Below, in pieces: positions 1-12,851 of a stretch of DNA of 64,000 nt. Each line of letters begins with the position of its first letter. Position 1 is the stretch's first letter. The stretch lies in contig CM047817.1 of NCBI GenBank assembly GCA_026214975.1, positions 62,280,407 through 62,344,406 of the forward strand. Direction: 5' to 3'. The position numbers were made by a program, and so were the translations under genes. The notes beneath the pieces were generated by a model. It did no database searches and was not told where the DNA came from. It was given only the letters and a program-made list of their open reading frames with translations. The stretch comes from Gentiana macrophylla. Lineage: Eukaryota; Streptophyta; Magnoliopsida; Gentianales; Gentianaceae.

Positions 1-1136
1 CCTATCCTACGACGGCACACTCGGGGCGTACCTAAGAGATCTGATATAGTAGGTCACACTCATCATGGGTATTCTTGATAATATCTAGGCTAAAAGGAAG
101 GTAGTCAATGAATAAAGGGATGTTTGATTCTCGTGGGATGTTCGATTCTCACAAGTTATTCATTGATGAGATTGTCTCGATTTAACCGTCATCTCTTTGA
201 CCTACCCTACGGCGGCATTGAGATCTGAGGTTAAAACAACGGAATGGTAGAAGTATACTTACTTATAGTTTACAATTCCTAAAATAAAATAATATAGTAG
301 TGTTAATCTTTAATTAATATATGTCATTTTATTTACTGACATTATATCCACTTACTAAATTGCTTAAAATTTATAATTGACTAGTATTCACTTCTTTAAA
401 AGTGGAAAGTAACTAGGGCGTTGAACTAGTTAATCGATAATGCAATTAATTTTCGGAAGAGATATTTCCTCTTAAGCCTTTTAAAACTAGAGTGACATAT
501 AGGTATGTCACTAGCATCACTAAGTGTTAAGCGAGATACAATCTTAGTTTGATCAAAGATAATTTCGGACTTTAAAATTCTTCTAGTGAATTTTGAGTGT
601 GTAGTGATTACACAAGTAATTTTCTAATTGAAAAATCGGAAAATCATGAAGTGTTACTAGTTGAACGATATTTGGAATCGATGAACTAGTGGGAGTTTTA
701 TGATTTGTTGTTTTTTCTAGAACATTAGAAAAGTGTAACTAAGTACACACGTAATCATTCTAATTGAAAAATCGGAAAGTCATGAACTGTTACTAGTTAG
801 ACGATATTTGGAATCGAGGAACTAGTGGAGTTTTATGATTTGTATTTTTCTGGAAACATTAGAACTGTGTAAGTGTTTACACGAGAGATTTTCAAATTGA
901 AAAATTAGAAAATCATAAAATGAAGCATTGCTCATAGACGGAATTTGGAACCGATAAACCCGTAAGGAGCTTTAATGTTATGATTTGTTATTTTTCCGGT
1001 ATATTAGAAAATCTGAGAAGTCCTAACAAGTAACACTCGAAATAGACATCCCACGGTTCAAGAGTAGTGTCTACTCACACGAACTTCTAGTTCAAAACTG
1101 TTTCCATTTACGGAAAGTCAAGAATGGGAGAGTATG
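1..1136 (+). other. Non-coding 3' part of a gypsy-like element
   Basis: No open reading frame of note is present. The stretch is AT-rich and lies directly upstream of an LTR start at 1137, with a purine-rich tract (AAGAATGGGAGAG, about 1120-1132) just before it, as expected for a polypurine tract. It is therefore probably the untranslated 3' internal part of a plus-strand LTR retrotransposon. A short imperfect direct repeat (CCTA-CCTACG-CGGCA) occurs near 1-17 and again near 201-217. The family assignment is an inference. Confidence 0.45.
595..1010 (+). repeat. Tandem repeat, three units of about 135 bp
   Basis: Three degenerate copies follow each other. The anchor AATTGAAAAATCGG (AATTAG in the third) occurs at 626, 762 and 895, giving spacings of 136 and 133 bases. 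Each unit also carries a GAACTAGTGG-like box, TTTTATGATTTGT and a terminal ACATTAGAA. Such arrays are common in the 3' untranslated part of plant gypsy elements. No coding potential is seen. Confidence 0.85.
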
Positions 1137-2066
1137 TGTAATATCCCGAAATTTTGACTCCCTATTTAATTGAAAAAAAAAAAGGTTCAATAACTTGGGG
1201 AATTATGTGTTTAGTAATTATTGGGAAGGGTGATTAATAATTAAAATGGAATTTTTATAATTCTTTAATTAAAAGGAAATACATTGGTTAATAATTAAAG
1301 GGAGAGGACTTCTTTTATTCCTTCTCCATCTTTTCCCAATTACGTGAAACCCAAACCTCCTCCCCTTTGCCGATGTGTGAAGAAGAAGGAGAGAAAAAAA
1401 TTTCTCTCCTTGTCATTGTTGAGATTAAATGAGTCGTCGTCGTCGGTAAGCATCGTTTCCTTCTCTCCTACAATTCGAGCATGACGATCGGCCGACCAAA
1501 GGCCATGACCGATCAATTATGCGTATGAAAGAAGGTGGTTTAATTCTAGGCGTACTCTTGGTTCATCAGGGATTCGGTTGTAATTGTTTTATCCTTCCTT
1601 CTATTTGTAGAGATAGATTCGGGCTTCGTAGAAGCACGGTTTTAATTAGTTAGCAAGATCCTTCAAGAAGCGCAGCGACGATGAGGATATTTCTATGGTT
1701 TACGTATTCGTTTGGTTTTAAAGATGAAGTTTTTAAGCATATGCAAGGTTGTGTATGATTTCTTGGATGCTTGGTATTGTCGTTCAAAGTTTTAGCGTAA
1801 GTTGGGACTGTTTTCTTGTGTTTTTAGAGGTGTAGATGATTTGTAATTATGTTTTGAAAGCAAATTATAATGCGATAATCTGGGGATGATGTAATTATGT
1901 GTGGGAAAGGTTTTGGGGTGTTAAATATCCAATTTAGCGTATCGATACTTGGGTTTGAAGTCTATGATGTTATGGTATCTCTAGATAAGGAATTATGTGT
2001 TTGTTATGTTGTTTCTTCTTTGTTGTTGCACGAGAAGCGAAGGGAGGTCATGTTGAGTTGTTTTAG
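1137..2066 (+). repeat. LTR of a Ty3/gypsy-like element, cut by the gap
   Basis: The sequence starts TGTAATATCCCGAAATTTT, which resembles the LTR start of many plant chromoviruses (TGTAACACCCCGAAATTT type), and is preceded by a purine-rich tract. It holds an AT-rich head and a purine-rich GAAGAAGGAGAG segment near 1380, and it has no long ORF of its own. The 3' end is not reached because the run of N begins at 2067. The chromovirus assignment rests on the terminal sequence only. Confidence 0.5.
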
Positions 2067-2166
2067 NNNNNNNNNNNNNNNNNNNNNNNNNNNNNNNNNN
2101 NNNNNNNNNNNNNNNNNNNNNNNNNNNNNNNNNNNNNNNNNNNNNNNNNNNNNNNNNNNNNNNNNN
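2067..2166. other. Assembly gap (100 N)
   Basis: Exactly 100 unknown bases, the conventional size for a scaffold gap of unknown length. The sequences on the two sides belong to different elements, so adjacency across the gap should not be assumed. Reading frames that run through the gap are artefacts. Confidence 0.95.
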
Positions 2167-5100
2167 AAAGTTTCGCTCAATATCTTCAAAGCTATAAACC
2201 ATCCATACAAAGAACCGTAATCATGTTCTTTATAGATGAATATTCTACTATGTGGGATGCCAAATTTAAAGATTATGAAAATAAATTAGAAGAATTTTTG
2301 GCATTTTCTATCTATAAAGAAGATGAAAATGATACCTTAAATGAAAGAAGTAACCTTTATTTAGATAAAGGAGGGTTTGTTAAATATCCATGGCATCAAA
2401 ATTTGAAATTGGAAATGGAAGGACCAGCTTTTAAAACCATCAAGAGAAGATCCACCATGAATCTGGAGTTGAAACCACTTCCTTCGAATTTGAAATACGC
2501 TTTTCTTGAAAATGATAACTGCTACCAATTATTATTTCATCAACCTTAACAAATGAACAAGAGGATCAATTATTAAGAATGTTAAGACAACATACTTAAA
2601 GCTTTTGATGGACAAAGGCGTATATCAAAGGTATTAGCCCCGAGATTTGTGTTCACAAGATTATTTTGAATGAAGGAGCTAAACCTTGTATTCAGCCACA
2701 ACGCCGCCAACCCGAATTTGCAAACAATCGTTAAGAAAGAGGTCATTAAGCTATTAGAATGGGAATAATCTTCCCATATCGAGAAGTGAACGGGTAAGTC
2801 CAACTCAAGTAGTTCCAAAGAAAGCGAGGTTTCACGGTAAAAGAAAATGATAAAATGAATGGATTCCGACAAGGGAAATTACAGATATCGAATGTGTATT
2901 GATTTTCGAAACCGAATGATCATACTAAAAGGATCATCATCCACTTCCATTCATCGCATGATGTTGGAAAGATTGAGTGACATAAGTATTATCGCTTTTT
3001 TGATGGTTATTCAGTGTTATTTACGTATATTCATTGCAAAGTTAGGAGATAGAGAAAAACTACTTTCACTTGTCCCTATGGAACTTTGCTTATAAAAGAA
3101 TGCCGCTTGATTATGTAATGCACCTGCTACATTTCAAATGATGTATGATGGCAATATTTTCTCGATATGGTCGAGAAATTCTTAGAAATCTTTATGGATG
3201 ACTTTAGTGTTTATGGAGATTCTTTTGATAAATGATTATCACACTTAAACGTGTTTTACAACGCTGTGAAGATACCAACTTGGTACTAAACCGAAAAATG
3301 TCATTTGATGGTATCTCAAGGAATTGTACTAGTCATAGAATCAAGTAGGAATTGAAGTTGATAAAGCTTAAAGTCGGCAGTAATTGAAAATTACTCCACC
3401 AATTAATTTGAAAACGTTAAGAGGATTTCTTGACATGCAGGATTTTATAGAAGGTTTATTGCAGATTTTCAAAATAGCAAAGCCCTTGAGTCATTTGCTA
3501 GAAAAAGAAGTACCTTTTAACTTTGATGATAAATGTATGGAAGCCTTTAAGACCCTAAAAGCGAAATTAACTCATCGCACCAAGATTAGTAGCACCGATT
3601 GGGATTTGCCGCTTGAAATTATGTGTGATGCAAGTGATTTAGCCAGAGGAGCTGCTTTTAGGTCAACGGTATAACAAAATTCTCAAAGCTATCTACTATG
3701 CTTCACACATTAAACGCAAATTTCACTTAATTATGCAACTAATCGAGAAAGAACTGCTGGGTGTAATATTTGCCTTAGATAAGTTTCATCATATATTGTT
3801 GGTTCTAAGGTAATAATCTACATAGACCATTCACCAAGTATCTTTTAAGTAAGAAAGATGCCAAACCGCTGCTTTCTTAGGTGGATTCTCACATTTCAGA
3901 ATTGATATTGAAATTAAGGATAAAAAAGGAAGTGAAAATGTAGTAGCGTATCATCTAAGCTGTGATGGATAATGATGAAGGAAAAGGAAAAGAAATTCAG
4001 ATTCGCTTCTGTGATGAGAAACTGCTTAAGATAGATACTCCTCAACCATGCGATTGTTAAAAATAGAATACCATCAAAGGAAGATTCGCCATGGTTTGGG
4101 GATATTGTTAACTACATTACCTCGTAAGTACATCCCACCTCATTGACTTGGCAAATGTAAAAGAAGTTCTTTTATGACTTAAAGTTTTATTATTGGGATA
4201 AACCGGATCTTTTCCGAAGATGCTCGATGGAATAATTCGGAAATGTATTCCTCGAGAGTGAAATTTTAAGTGTATTATCATTTTGTCATGATCGTGAGGC
4301 AGAGGTCATCATGAGGATGGAAAATCGCTTTCAAAGTTTTACAATGTGGTTTCTATTGGCCTAAACTATATGTAGATGCATATAAATATGCAAAATCTTG
4401 TGAATCATGTCAAAATGGGGAAATATATCTAAAAAATGAAATGCCTATGCAACCGATATTAGAATGTGAGCTATTTGATGTAATGGGGCATAGATTTCAC
4501 GGGACCTTTCCTACATCTTTGGAAAAGATTTATTCTAGTAATGGTTGATTATGTTTCTAAATGGGTGTGGTCAAGCTCTCCCTACTAATGATACCAGAGT
4601 AGTGCTAAGGTTCCTTAAAAAGAATATATTCACACGATATGGCATTCCGAGGGCTATCATTAGTGATAGAGGTTCACATTTTTGTAAATCCAATTATTTA
4701 CTAAGATAATTGAGAAATATGGTGTAACTCATAAACTTGAACACCCTATCATCCACAAACTAAAGGGACAGTGCAGAGGTGTCTAATAGAGAAATTAAAA
4801 GAATCGTGGAGAAGACAAAGGGACTCAAATCAGAAAATCAAGCAGTAAAGACTTGATGATGCATTATGGGCATACAGTAATGTGCCTTTAAAACACCGAT
4901 TGGTCGTTCTCCTTACAAATTAGTATTTGGTAAATCTTGTCATCTCCTCGCTGAATTAGAACACCGAGCTTTATGGGCTATTAAATTTCTAAACTTTGAT
5001 CCTAAAGTCACCGGTAATCATAGATTACTTCGGCTAATGTAACTAGTAAGAATTTCACTGATTCTATGAAAATGCTCGAATCTACAAGCGAACGACGAAA

Positions 5101-5420
5101 GCTTTTCACGATAAGAGAATCTATAGTCGTGAGTTCCATGTAGTGATCGAGTACTTTTATATAATTCACGCTTGTTGTTTCGTGAAAGCTTAAATCTAGA
5201 TGGACAGTCCATATGACGTAACAAAATCTATAAGTCCTGAGTCATGAACTAACTCATGGAAAACAACTTTTATAGCCAATGGACACAGGTGAAATTGTTC
5301 GTGGAAACCAAGGGATACCTCAACCGTAAGAAGTATTATTACTCATCGACCCTCCAAACGAATTGAGGAAGCGTAATTTTAAACTCACCGATTACATGTA
5401 CTATCTTTCTAATTCACCTT
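2167..5420 (+). pseudogene. Degenerate Athila/Tat-type gypsy pol polyprotein
   Basis: This is a decayed Ty3/gypsy polyprotein in native order. At 2167-2220 lies the end of the aspartic protease (NIFKAINHPY, comparable to [10 protein letters not shown] near 14700). At 2223-2549 comes the linker with LELKPLPSNLKYAFL. RT follows at about 2740-3360, with a degenerate CIDFRNR block and the catalytic FMDDFSVYG at about 3190. RNase H is at 3384-3674 (WDLPLEIMCDASD). Integrase covers about 4260-5000, with CESCQNG, a FTRYGIPRAIISDRG-like segment and [18 protein letters not shown], the C-terminal signature typical of Athila/Tat elements. Many frameshifts and stops make it inactive. The gag and protease start are lost in the gap at 2067. 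Confidence 0.85.
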
Positions 5421-5945
5421 TAATATGCATTTTAAAGTAGTTTCGCTTTACCGATAGATTTAAAAAGAACTGGATGCCTTTCATAGATAGAATAAGAGTT
5501 TTTATTTTACTTTTAAGATTAGGTCTAAATAAGGATGTCGTGCTTAAGATAGGTTTTAGTTTCTAAATTAAATAAAGAATTGCTAATCTAAACCAGAGAA
5601 AGAGAACTTTGTAATGGAAATTCAAGGAGTGCAATGAAAAGAAGAGCAAGGTTTCTAAATGAGATGTAGAATCAGGAAAAAGTGAACATGATGGATAAAG
5701 GTGGGAAGAAATACAACCATATCCTGTGATGAGTGTTTGAATGTTATTAAGAAGGGAACGATTGTGTGTTATCCAAAATCCCGAGGAATACAAAGAGATA
5801 ATTCAAACGATCACTCCTGTGAGAAAGGTTATGGACTGCTATGATAACAATCTTGAGGATCCGAGATTGAGGGAGTTAGCTAAAAATCCTAAGAATTTCA
5901 AAGGTGTGTTTTTAATTTATCGATTTTAATTAAATTTCAGATTTT

Positions 5946-5948
<3 letters not shown>

Positions 5949-6000
<52 letters not shown>
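5949..6000. repeat. (AT)n microsatellite
   Basis: About 26 uninterrupted AT dinucleotides, followed by T-rich sequence. Likely length-polymorphic. Confidence 0.95.
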
Positions 6001-6003
<3 letters not shown>

Positions 6004-6243
6004 TATGAAAATTTATAATAAACCTATTTTATCATATAAAGTAGGTATGTTATATCAAAATATGTATTTTTCAATATTATAGTAGTAATTTTATATTTTT
6101 TAAAAAAAAATGTTCGTATGAAAATCGCTTTGAACTTAGATTATATAATATAAATCATTTGATTAACATCAAATGATTTTTATGTGGTATAATTAGAGCT
6201 CATTACACAAAAAATGATAAAATTCGATTTTTGGGGGGCTATG

Positions 6244-6300
6244 ACCGCACGCGCTGGTACACTACCGCACGCGCTGGTAAACTCTATACACTTAACCCTA
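6244..6300 (+). promoter_or_regulatory. Paired GC-rich boxes before a weak TATA-like site
   Basis: The 14-mer ACCGCACGCGCTGG occurs twice, at 6244-6257 and 6264-6277, and is followed by CTCTATACAC. A near-identical box (TCCGCACGCGCTGG) lies in the LTR at about 13344, again upstream of CTCTATAAATA at about 13481. The parallel suggests an LTR promoter module. Promoter function is inferred, not shown. Confidence 0.4.
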
Positions 6301-6723
6301 ATCTCAATGATAGCCTCATTTCTCACATCCCCATTTTTTTGAAGAACAGCCCGACTTCTCCTCTCTTCTCTCAAAAATCAACCATTTTCCATCAATTTTC
6401 TTCACTCAAACATCATACAAGTGCTAATCTCTCTCCTCTCTTCAACTTAATCATAAAAAGATCAACATTGAAAAAGTTGAAGCTTGGAAAGCTCAAAGCT
6501 CTTCTTTTCTCTCATTCCGCGCACTCCACCATTAATTCCAAGCACCTAGCTTTTCTTTCTAGCATATTAAGGTAATATAGATATATATAAATATATATTT
6601 CAAATATTTCAAATTTTAGTTAAATTTTCTGAATTTATTTTGATTTTATAGCCTAAGTAATTGTTGGTTCTTGTTGTTGGTGTTGTTTGTTTGTGTTGTT
6701 GTATTGTCATACCACTATCGTAG

Positions 6724-7060
6724 ATGGCCTCATCATCTCAAGCAATCCTAAGAGGAAAAGACTGAAGTACCCATCGAGTACCGTAGTTCAAACTAGGCCT
6801 TTAACAAAAAGGGAGAAAAGTTTAACTTTGAAAACCGCTAATGCGTGGCTTGCCGGCACATGATGAGTACTTTAGTAAAAGTAAGGTTTGGTTAGAACGA
6901 GGATTGATTTTTCAAGATTGGGAAAGAAGTGAAAGAAATTTTCAAGGATAGAGATGGTTGGTTGATGTAGCTATGGATAGAAAGATAAGATTAACGCTTC
7001 TATGGTATCGAGTTTTATTCAAGATATCTACTTACGATGTCGATACGGTTGAGGAGATGA
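6724..7060 (+). pseudogene. Start of an Athila-type post-pol ORF, broken
   Basis: An ATG at 6724 begins MASSSQAIL. After a frameshift the reading continues with a basic stretch (SNPKRKRLKYPSSTVV) and TRPLTKREKSL. Downstream fragments (LIFQDWERSERNFQG, about 6905-6950) resemble the N-terminal half of the ORF that lies behind pol in Athila elements. It belongs with the pol remnant at 2167-5420 in order and strand. It is interrupted by the LTR that follows. The family call is moderate because the reading is short and frame-shifted. Confidence 0.45.
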
Positions 7061-7099
7061 CCTATATCCTCTCATATGGGTATTTTTATACGGTTTTTA

Positions 7100-8624
7100 A
7101 CGTTATATTTGATAATGATTTCCTCCGATTTGTATAATTTGCATAGAAAACGAGGTTTTAAATGATTTATTACAAGTGAGTTTTTAATTAGTTTATTCGC
7201 AAAATGAGGTTGTGTACGTGTTTTGATTATGGTTTTATGAGTATTTGGATTGTGTTACGCTTTATGTATGTCTTAATGTGATGTAGATACATGTTGAGGC
7301 TAAATTGATGATCAAATGTTGATATAATTCGAGCTAAATCAAGATAAAGATTGAAGAAGGAAGAGATAATGATCAAGAAACCGGAACCAGGCACTTCATG
7401 GGGATTTTGTCCACACTTGTAGGCACTTTCAGGAAAGTTGTCTTGATGAAAGTTGTAGAGGATTGAAATAGCTTTCCAACGCATGTTGAATCACCTCGTT
7501 CGAGCCCTAGAAGTGAAGTTATGAGCAAAATACTGAGCTGAGTAGTGGACGGGCGTCCATAAAAGTGAATCGCGTCCGTAATCGATTTTACATTCGTAGA
7601 GTTCAGACGCTGCATCAACGAGCGCTCATTCTCCGCTCATAGAGCCTGGACGAAAGGCCCAAGATAGTGGACCGCGCCCCACGGCACCGACTCAAATAAA
7701 CCGACCTAAAAATCTATAACAGGCGGCGATTTCTCCAACCCTAATCATCATATTTTCGACCCTAGGCGCCACAAGCCCTTTGGGGCAGCTTTGCCGCTGC
7801 TTTTCCTCCGCAACAAACATCTTTTAATTTCTTTTCAATTATGTTATTTCTATTCCAACGATGAGCTAAGGCTAAGCTTTCTGTAATGTTGCGTGGTGAA
7901 GCAAATCTCTCAAATGCTGCTTCAATTTCTTCTTTTGGATGTTTCGTGAGTTTTATTTAAAGTTCGCTTTTATTATGCGCTCTATTGATTATGCAATTTA
8001 TATCGAGAGATGGTTGCTTATTTGATGTTTAACGTTGATGAGAATCGCTGTTAGATCTAGATCACCATGATAAAGTTTGGATCTTTAACCTAAAAATAAC
8101 GAGAGTTGTTAGGTTAGAAATCTAGGTTGCTAGATTGAATAAATCTTACACCTTGGTTTGAGAGCGCTAATCTTAAGATCGAGAGATAAAAGATTGCAAA
8201 ACGAATTATCTACGAGAGTAGAAGTTCATACCTTGATAGGTGAACCACAACCTTTATTTAATCTTCACCAAACGATCTAGTAAGTGTTGAGAGTTGTGAG
8301 ATGTGTGGATCATTGCTTGTTCTTCGTTAAATTAATTTCGTTGTTTCCTTAGTTTATAGATTACAATTAGTCTAGTTAGTTTGGTTCGCATTCATCTTTC
8401 CTGGCTTTGGATTGTTGATCCTCCTATCCAGCTTTATTTGTTTGTTTTCGCTTTTAGTTTTGTTTTGTGTTTTGACGTTTGTAGAAGAATTAGTAAAACT
8501 AGATTAAACAACCTCGATTCCTCAGGATCGACCCGTATCAATCGCTATACTACGATCCCTCGCACTGGGAATACCGGATTTATAAATTATATTACTTGTT
8601 TGTTTTGCATAGAAAAATCCGTGA
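7100..8624 (+). repeat. Athila-type LTR inserted in the post-pol region
   Basis: The 3' end is well marked. CCTCAGGATCGACCCG (about 8520) and GCATAGAAAAATCCGTGACA (8605-8624) match the end of the LTR at 12852-14688, which has GAGGATCGACACC and GCATAGAAAAGGTCCGTCAA. The block GAAAGTTGTAGAGG...AGCTTTCCAACGCATG (about 7450-7485) also recurs at about 13240-13275. The 5' end is uncertain. No PBS follows, so it is probably a solo or 3' LTR splitting the post-pol ORF. No target-site duplication could be established. Confidence 0.6.
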
Positions 8625-8639
8625 CACCCTAAGAAGTGT

Positions 8640-9540
8640 TAATGTTACTTTTACCCTCGCTATGATTAATGTATTCTATGGTTTAGCCAAATACTCAAGA
8701 GGAGGATTATCATAATGTATGGGTTTAACATCCTATGGCTCTACAAACCAAAGCTTATGAAGCCCAAAGAAGCCTTTGACCCCACAATGAATGGATAGAA
8801 AATAGGTTTGCTTATGGAATTGTATTAGTGACATAAGGGCAATAAAACAGCCTTAGGCCATAATGTATGTCCTTCCACACATGTTTGTGCATTTGGTCGA
8901 GAGGAAGTGGTTATTGCTTGGGCCATGGTTAATGATATTCGTATAAATCTGGGAAATTAATCTTTCTAAGGCATGTGAGTTTGCAAGCACTCGCTATCGG
9001 GGGACGCCTCCTGCTCCTAGTCTCATTTCTCGCTTTACGTGAGCTTGCAGAAGTCCCTGCCTTACCCTCGATAGAACTGGTCTCCCTACATTCCTCCCAT
9101 TGGTCTTAAGTCGAGAGCCTTACCTACTGGAGTAATAGATTACAATAATCCTAATCGCCAAAGAACAACAACCACCACCTCCACCTCCTATTCACACTCA
9201 AGTACCTGCACCACCTGTGACAAATACATCACCCACAAAGCAGAGCCAAGTCGAGGCTATGTTTCAAAGATTTAGTTCAAGCTCAAAGCTAGAACTGATG
9301 CTAATATAGCTTTAGCCCATGTGAGAAGAATAGACATTGGGCCGAGGACATTGTGAGTTGGTCGAGAGGATATCGAGATGCTATGAGTGAGTTTGATCCT
9401 AGATTTGCCGAGATTTCTGCCAGACACCCCTATAGTCACCGACCCATATACTATGCCGATTGATTCCGCCGATTCCACCACCTGCTATTTATCGTGACTA
9501 TACGCCGTCATCCATAGATGACAGGTGGTATGTTTACAGT
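8640..9540 (+). pseudogene. Degenerate Athila-type post-pol ORF, C-terminal part
   Basis: After the LTR the sequence again reads as a decayed coding region on the plus strand. It has fragments such as FYGLAKYSRGGLS (about 8660), PHMFVHLVERKW (about 8875), and a proline-rich part at about 9165-9240 followed by QVEAMFQRFSSSSK. Such a proline-rich tail followed by a possible coiled coil is typical of the ORF behind pol in Athila elements. Stops and shifts are frequent. It may be the continuation of the fragment at 6724. Confidence is limited because no single diagnostic motif survives. Confidence 0.4.
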
Positions 9541-11100
9541 GCACACCAGTGACATCCTCGGGCATGGAGGAGTGACTTCAGAGTGTGATGTGACAAAGCA
9601 GGATTTGGTTCATTTGGTCTTCAGGATCGCTTATGTCGATTTACGAGGATCGAGACATCATTTCAACTTCAGATCGGATCCACAAAGCAGCTCGCTTATG
9701 GTATTCATACGACGCAATGCGCAAGGAGCCGATTATACTTCGATACTATCTACATTTGATCATCGCCATCTAAGTACGACCTACTAAAGGACATTGATCT
9801 TAACTATGACGAGGACGAGTGATTTCTTTTCTTTGTTGTATAACTATCTACTTTTGGTTTGACATAGTATCTTTTATATTTGTTGTGTACGTTAAACGCT
9901 TGATGCACTTGTGGTAGTGCACGTTGTTATTTTGTATCTTTTTCGGATGTTTTTAGATCTTTCCCCACGCTTTAGAAATATGCAGAATCTATTGTCGTAA
10001 AATAAAAGTCGATCAAGCTAGAAATTGAAATATCTCTCGATCGAGCACCGCACGCTGCTTGTGGTCCGCACGCCCGTGTAAGTAATCGTAGGATCTTCTC
10101 GTGATATTTCCATTTCAACCCAGCTTTTGCCTATAAAAGGAAATGATGCAAGATTCCTAAAATGCTCATTTCCTTCCTTTATCTTTAATTTTCTTGCTAT
10201 AAAGAGTTTAAAATGTCCGATCGCGTCGCCGCTAATGCTATTCTCCTCCACATACACCGAATCTGGCTATTCCAAATCCATTTTTCATCAAATCCTCACG
10301 AGCCTATGTATGCTTCAAGTTCACAACCCTTATATAAGTAATTTCAATCACCACCGTGTTGATTGAAAGGGGTTTAAATTTCGTAAAGGTTGACAACCGG
10401 GCATTTACGAGGATGGATATAGATGGGTGGGACTATTTTTGTCGATGCCGAGAGGTAGGATTAATGTTACTATGGTAAGAGAATTCTATTCAAGATTTTC
10501 AAAAGCTCATACTCGTGTCGTTAATACACCGTTACATGTTGAGAGGAGTTGTTGTTCCTTTCACTTCTACCAACATAAATCAAATTTTCCTTATTCCACC
10601 ACCACACATCACCAAGTCATTTTGAGTATCAATGGAGATTGATAACACTGACGGTTTTATTACAAAATATTCGAAGCTTGTCCACTCTTGTTCTACAATT
10701 ATGATATTGATCAAAATGTCTCTACGATCGCTTTGCTTCCCATCTTAGAACGTGGAAGCGATTCATCAACTCACGTGTTTATCCAACTCATAATTTCTCG
10801 GAAGTTAGTGATGATGAATTGATGCTTCTATACGCGATTACTACCGAGTCGTTATAGATTGGGGTGCCGATCTGTAAATCACCGTGAGTTTTATGCTCGG
10901 GAGAAGACCGAATTATCATCCTTACCATTTGGATGGTTGATTTCTAGTTATGTGTTCGCTTGGCGCGGTTCCGGAAAGAGCTTACGATGAATATTTTCCA
11001 CCTGATTCCTCGTGGTTGGGCTTTTACCAATGATATTCCGAGGATCGCCAAGGGTGAAAATTAGATAACCGTGGTTGGTAGTCGTGAAGGAATAAAATAA
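9541..11100 (+). pseudogene. Second Athila-type promoter and post-pol ORF remnant
   Basis: GC-rich boxes (GCACGCTGCTTG and CCGCACGCCCG, about 10049-10076) lie upstream of GCCTATAAAAGG (about 10130), like the LTR promoter regions at 6244 and 13344. The plus-strand remnant behind it contains VTMVREFYSRFS (about 10449-10485), matching the LVREFYANL-type motif of the plant putative transposon protein domain found in Athila-like post-pol ORFs, and LPFGWLISSYVFA (about 10925-10965). The frame is broken repeatedly. The first 400 bases of this range hold nothing recognisable. Confidence 0.45.
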
Positions 11101-12833
11101 TAAAAGTAGTACGGCACGTTAGTATAAGTCACTTTATAAATTAAAATAACTTAGTTTAATAAATTAGTTTAAATTAGTTTAACTTAATTTATGGTTTTCA
11201 GTTTAACACTCCTAGTAGTTTTAAGTTGTGTTTTAGTTTTGTAATATATTTGCATGTTTTTAATTTCTGCTTTTAAATGTTTTTCTTTATATTATATAAA
11301 CGCTGCCTATTTGACACCTAAAATAATCTAATTCATGATAGAATTCATTTTATTTTCTAACTAATTTTTACTACTCATTAGCCATCTGACGATGCCAATT
11401 CGTAAGTGGGGAGTAGAGATTGGTTAGTAAATAAATTGAATTTAATACATCAAATACTTACACACTTAGTTTAATAAGTAATAATATATAATTATTTGAT
11501 AAAATGATATATTTGGATAGAATAAATTTTTAATTAAGTAAAGTAATCTTGATATATTATTCTTATATTAATTATGTCTATTTTAGATTTTTAATAAGAT
11601 TTTAAGTATATATATCTTGATAAATATTATGAAATATTTTTTTATGAAATGAGACAAAAGTTACTTATAATTATAATGAAATTTTAGAATAATTTTCTTT
11701 TCAAGACAAAGAATGAAATTGAATCGGATTAGTGATGATGAGATTTTGGCATAACTTTGATAAACCAGAGCCAAATAAGCCTACCCGAACATAATTTCCA
11801 ATTTTTGTCCCCACCTCACCTTTGAAGAGTGATCAAGACCTCACTAAATAGCCATTATTATTAACTAGAAATTACTAACCTAACTTAATAATGGTCTACA
11901 TTTCTTTGAAAATCCCGCAAGTTTAGTATGTATTTATGGATAAAGGTGACAACATCGAAATTTGATATATGTCGAGATTGAAATGAACGTTATTCGAAGG
12001 CGCTTTGTTATCAAATATGGTTATTCTCTATAAAAATAATAATAATAATAATAATAAAATAAAAATATAAGAACAGAGTATTATAGTATCTTTTCTGCTT
12101 TTGATCGACAACCCAAAAATAAAATATCGATAAAGTCGCCGATGATAGTAGTCCAAATGCAGAGTATTATCAATGAAATGTCCTATTGTTGAAAACGAAG
12201 GTATATGCTATAAATCATGAAAAGAAAAAGTCGAATCAAAACTATCAAGAATTATCACGAGTTTAAGGAAACCGATTCGTGATTTTCGATCGAAAGAGTA
12301 GTACTCCGATCAATCTTGATAAAGCAATGCCTATGTTCTTAAGTTCTTATTATTTATGTTAAAAAAAGAGAAAACCCTATTTTGGAAGTTATTAAAGTTG
12401 AAAATTGAAAACAAAGGTCGTGAGTGTTACTAATTGAGAAATTTTTGATCGTAAGACGAAGGTGTAAGTACGCATTTACTTGCTTCTATCTCTTTTGATT
12501 TCCTTTGTTATCCTTTTCGATTAGCCAACTACCCCGAGCCCTAACGTTATAAGCCAATTTGCCAACTACTTGACTTAGTCATTGATTCCGATAAATCATA
12601 CAAAGGAGATTAAAAAGTTGTTCTAAATATTTTATTTATACTTATAAAGTAATTCATGAAAATTTCATTTAAATAATATTTTATAACTAGTTTATTACGT
12701 TATATACATTTTTTTATCTTCTTAATATCTTAGATAGATGAAATTAATATAATTATAATGTTGATGATACGCTACTAAGTTAGGAATTTAATCTAGAAGA
12801 ATTATATTATCGCTATTTTGCTCGATGACGATC
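11101..12833 (+). other. AT-rich non-coding 3' region of an Athila-type element
   Basis: No ORF is supported. The stretch is AT-rich and holds a purine-rich AAGTGGGGAGTAGAG at about 11403-11417 that resembles the polypurine tract at 12840-12851. That may indicate a second, nested element end. An (AAT)7 microsatellite sits at 12037-12057. The position between a post-pol remnant and a polypurine tract fits the long untranslated 3' part of Athila elements. Confidence 0.5.
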
Positions 12834-12851
12834 AAAAGCTAAGTGGGGAGT
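12834..12851 (+). promoter_or_regulatory. Polypurine tract of a plus-strand gypsy element
   Basis: AAAGCTAAGTGGGGAGT directly precedes the LTR start TGTGATGTATG at 12852. A G-rich purine run ending next to TG is the usual plus-strand primer of LTR retrotransposons. Function is inferred from position. Confidence 0.65.

Larger units (their letters stand above)
5421..6723 (+). other. Non-coding spacer between pol and post-pol ORF
   Basis: AT-rich spacer downstream of the pol remnant, with no convincing gene. Short ORFs here show no recognisable domain. It contains a long AT microsatellite (5949-6000) and paired GC-rich boxes near 6244-6277, followed by CTCTATACAC, which resembles a weak TATA region. 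This suggests that an LTR promoter fragment may be buried here. Confidence 0.5.

Noticed and set aside
595..1010. CRISPR-like array of repeats and spacers
   Set aside because: The units are contiguous diverged tandem copies without distinct spacers, in a plant-type context.
1897..2220. ORFs crossing 2067-2166 on both strands
   Set aside because: They run through the 100-N gap and are artefacts of it. Only the last residues after the gap belong to a real (protease) remnant.
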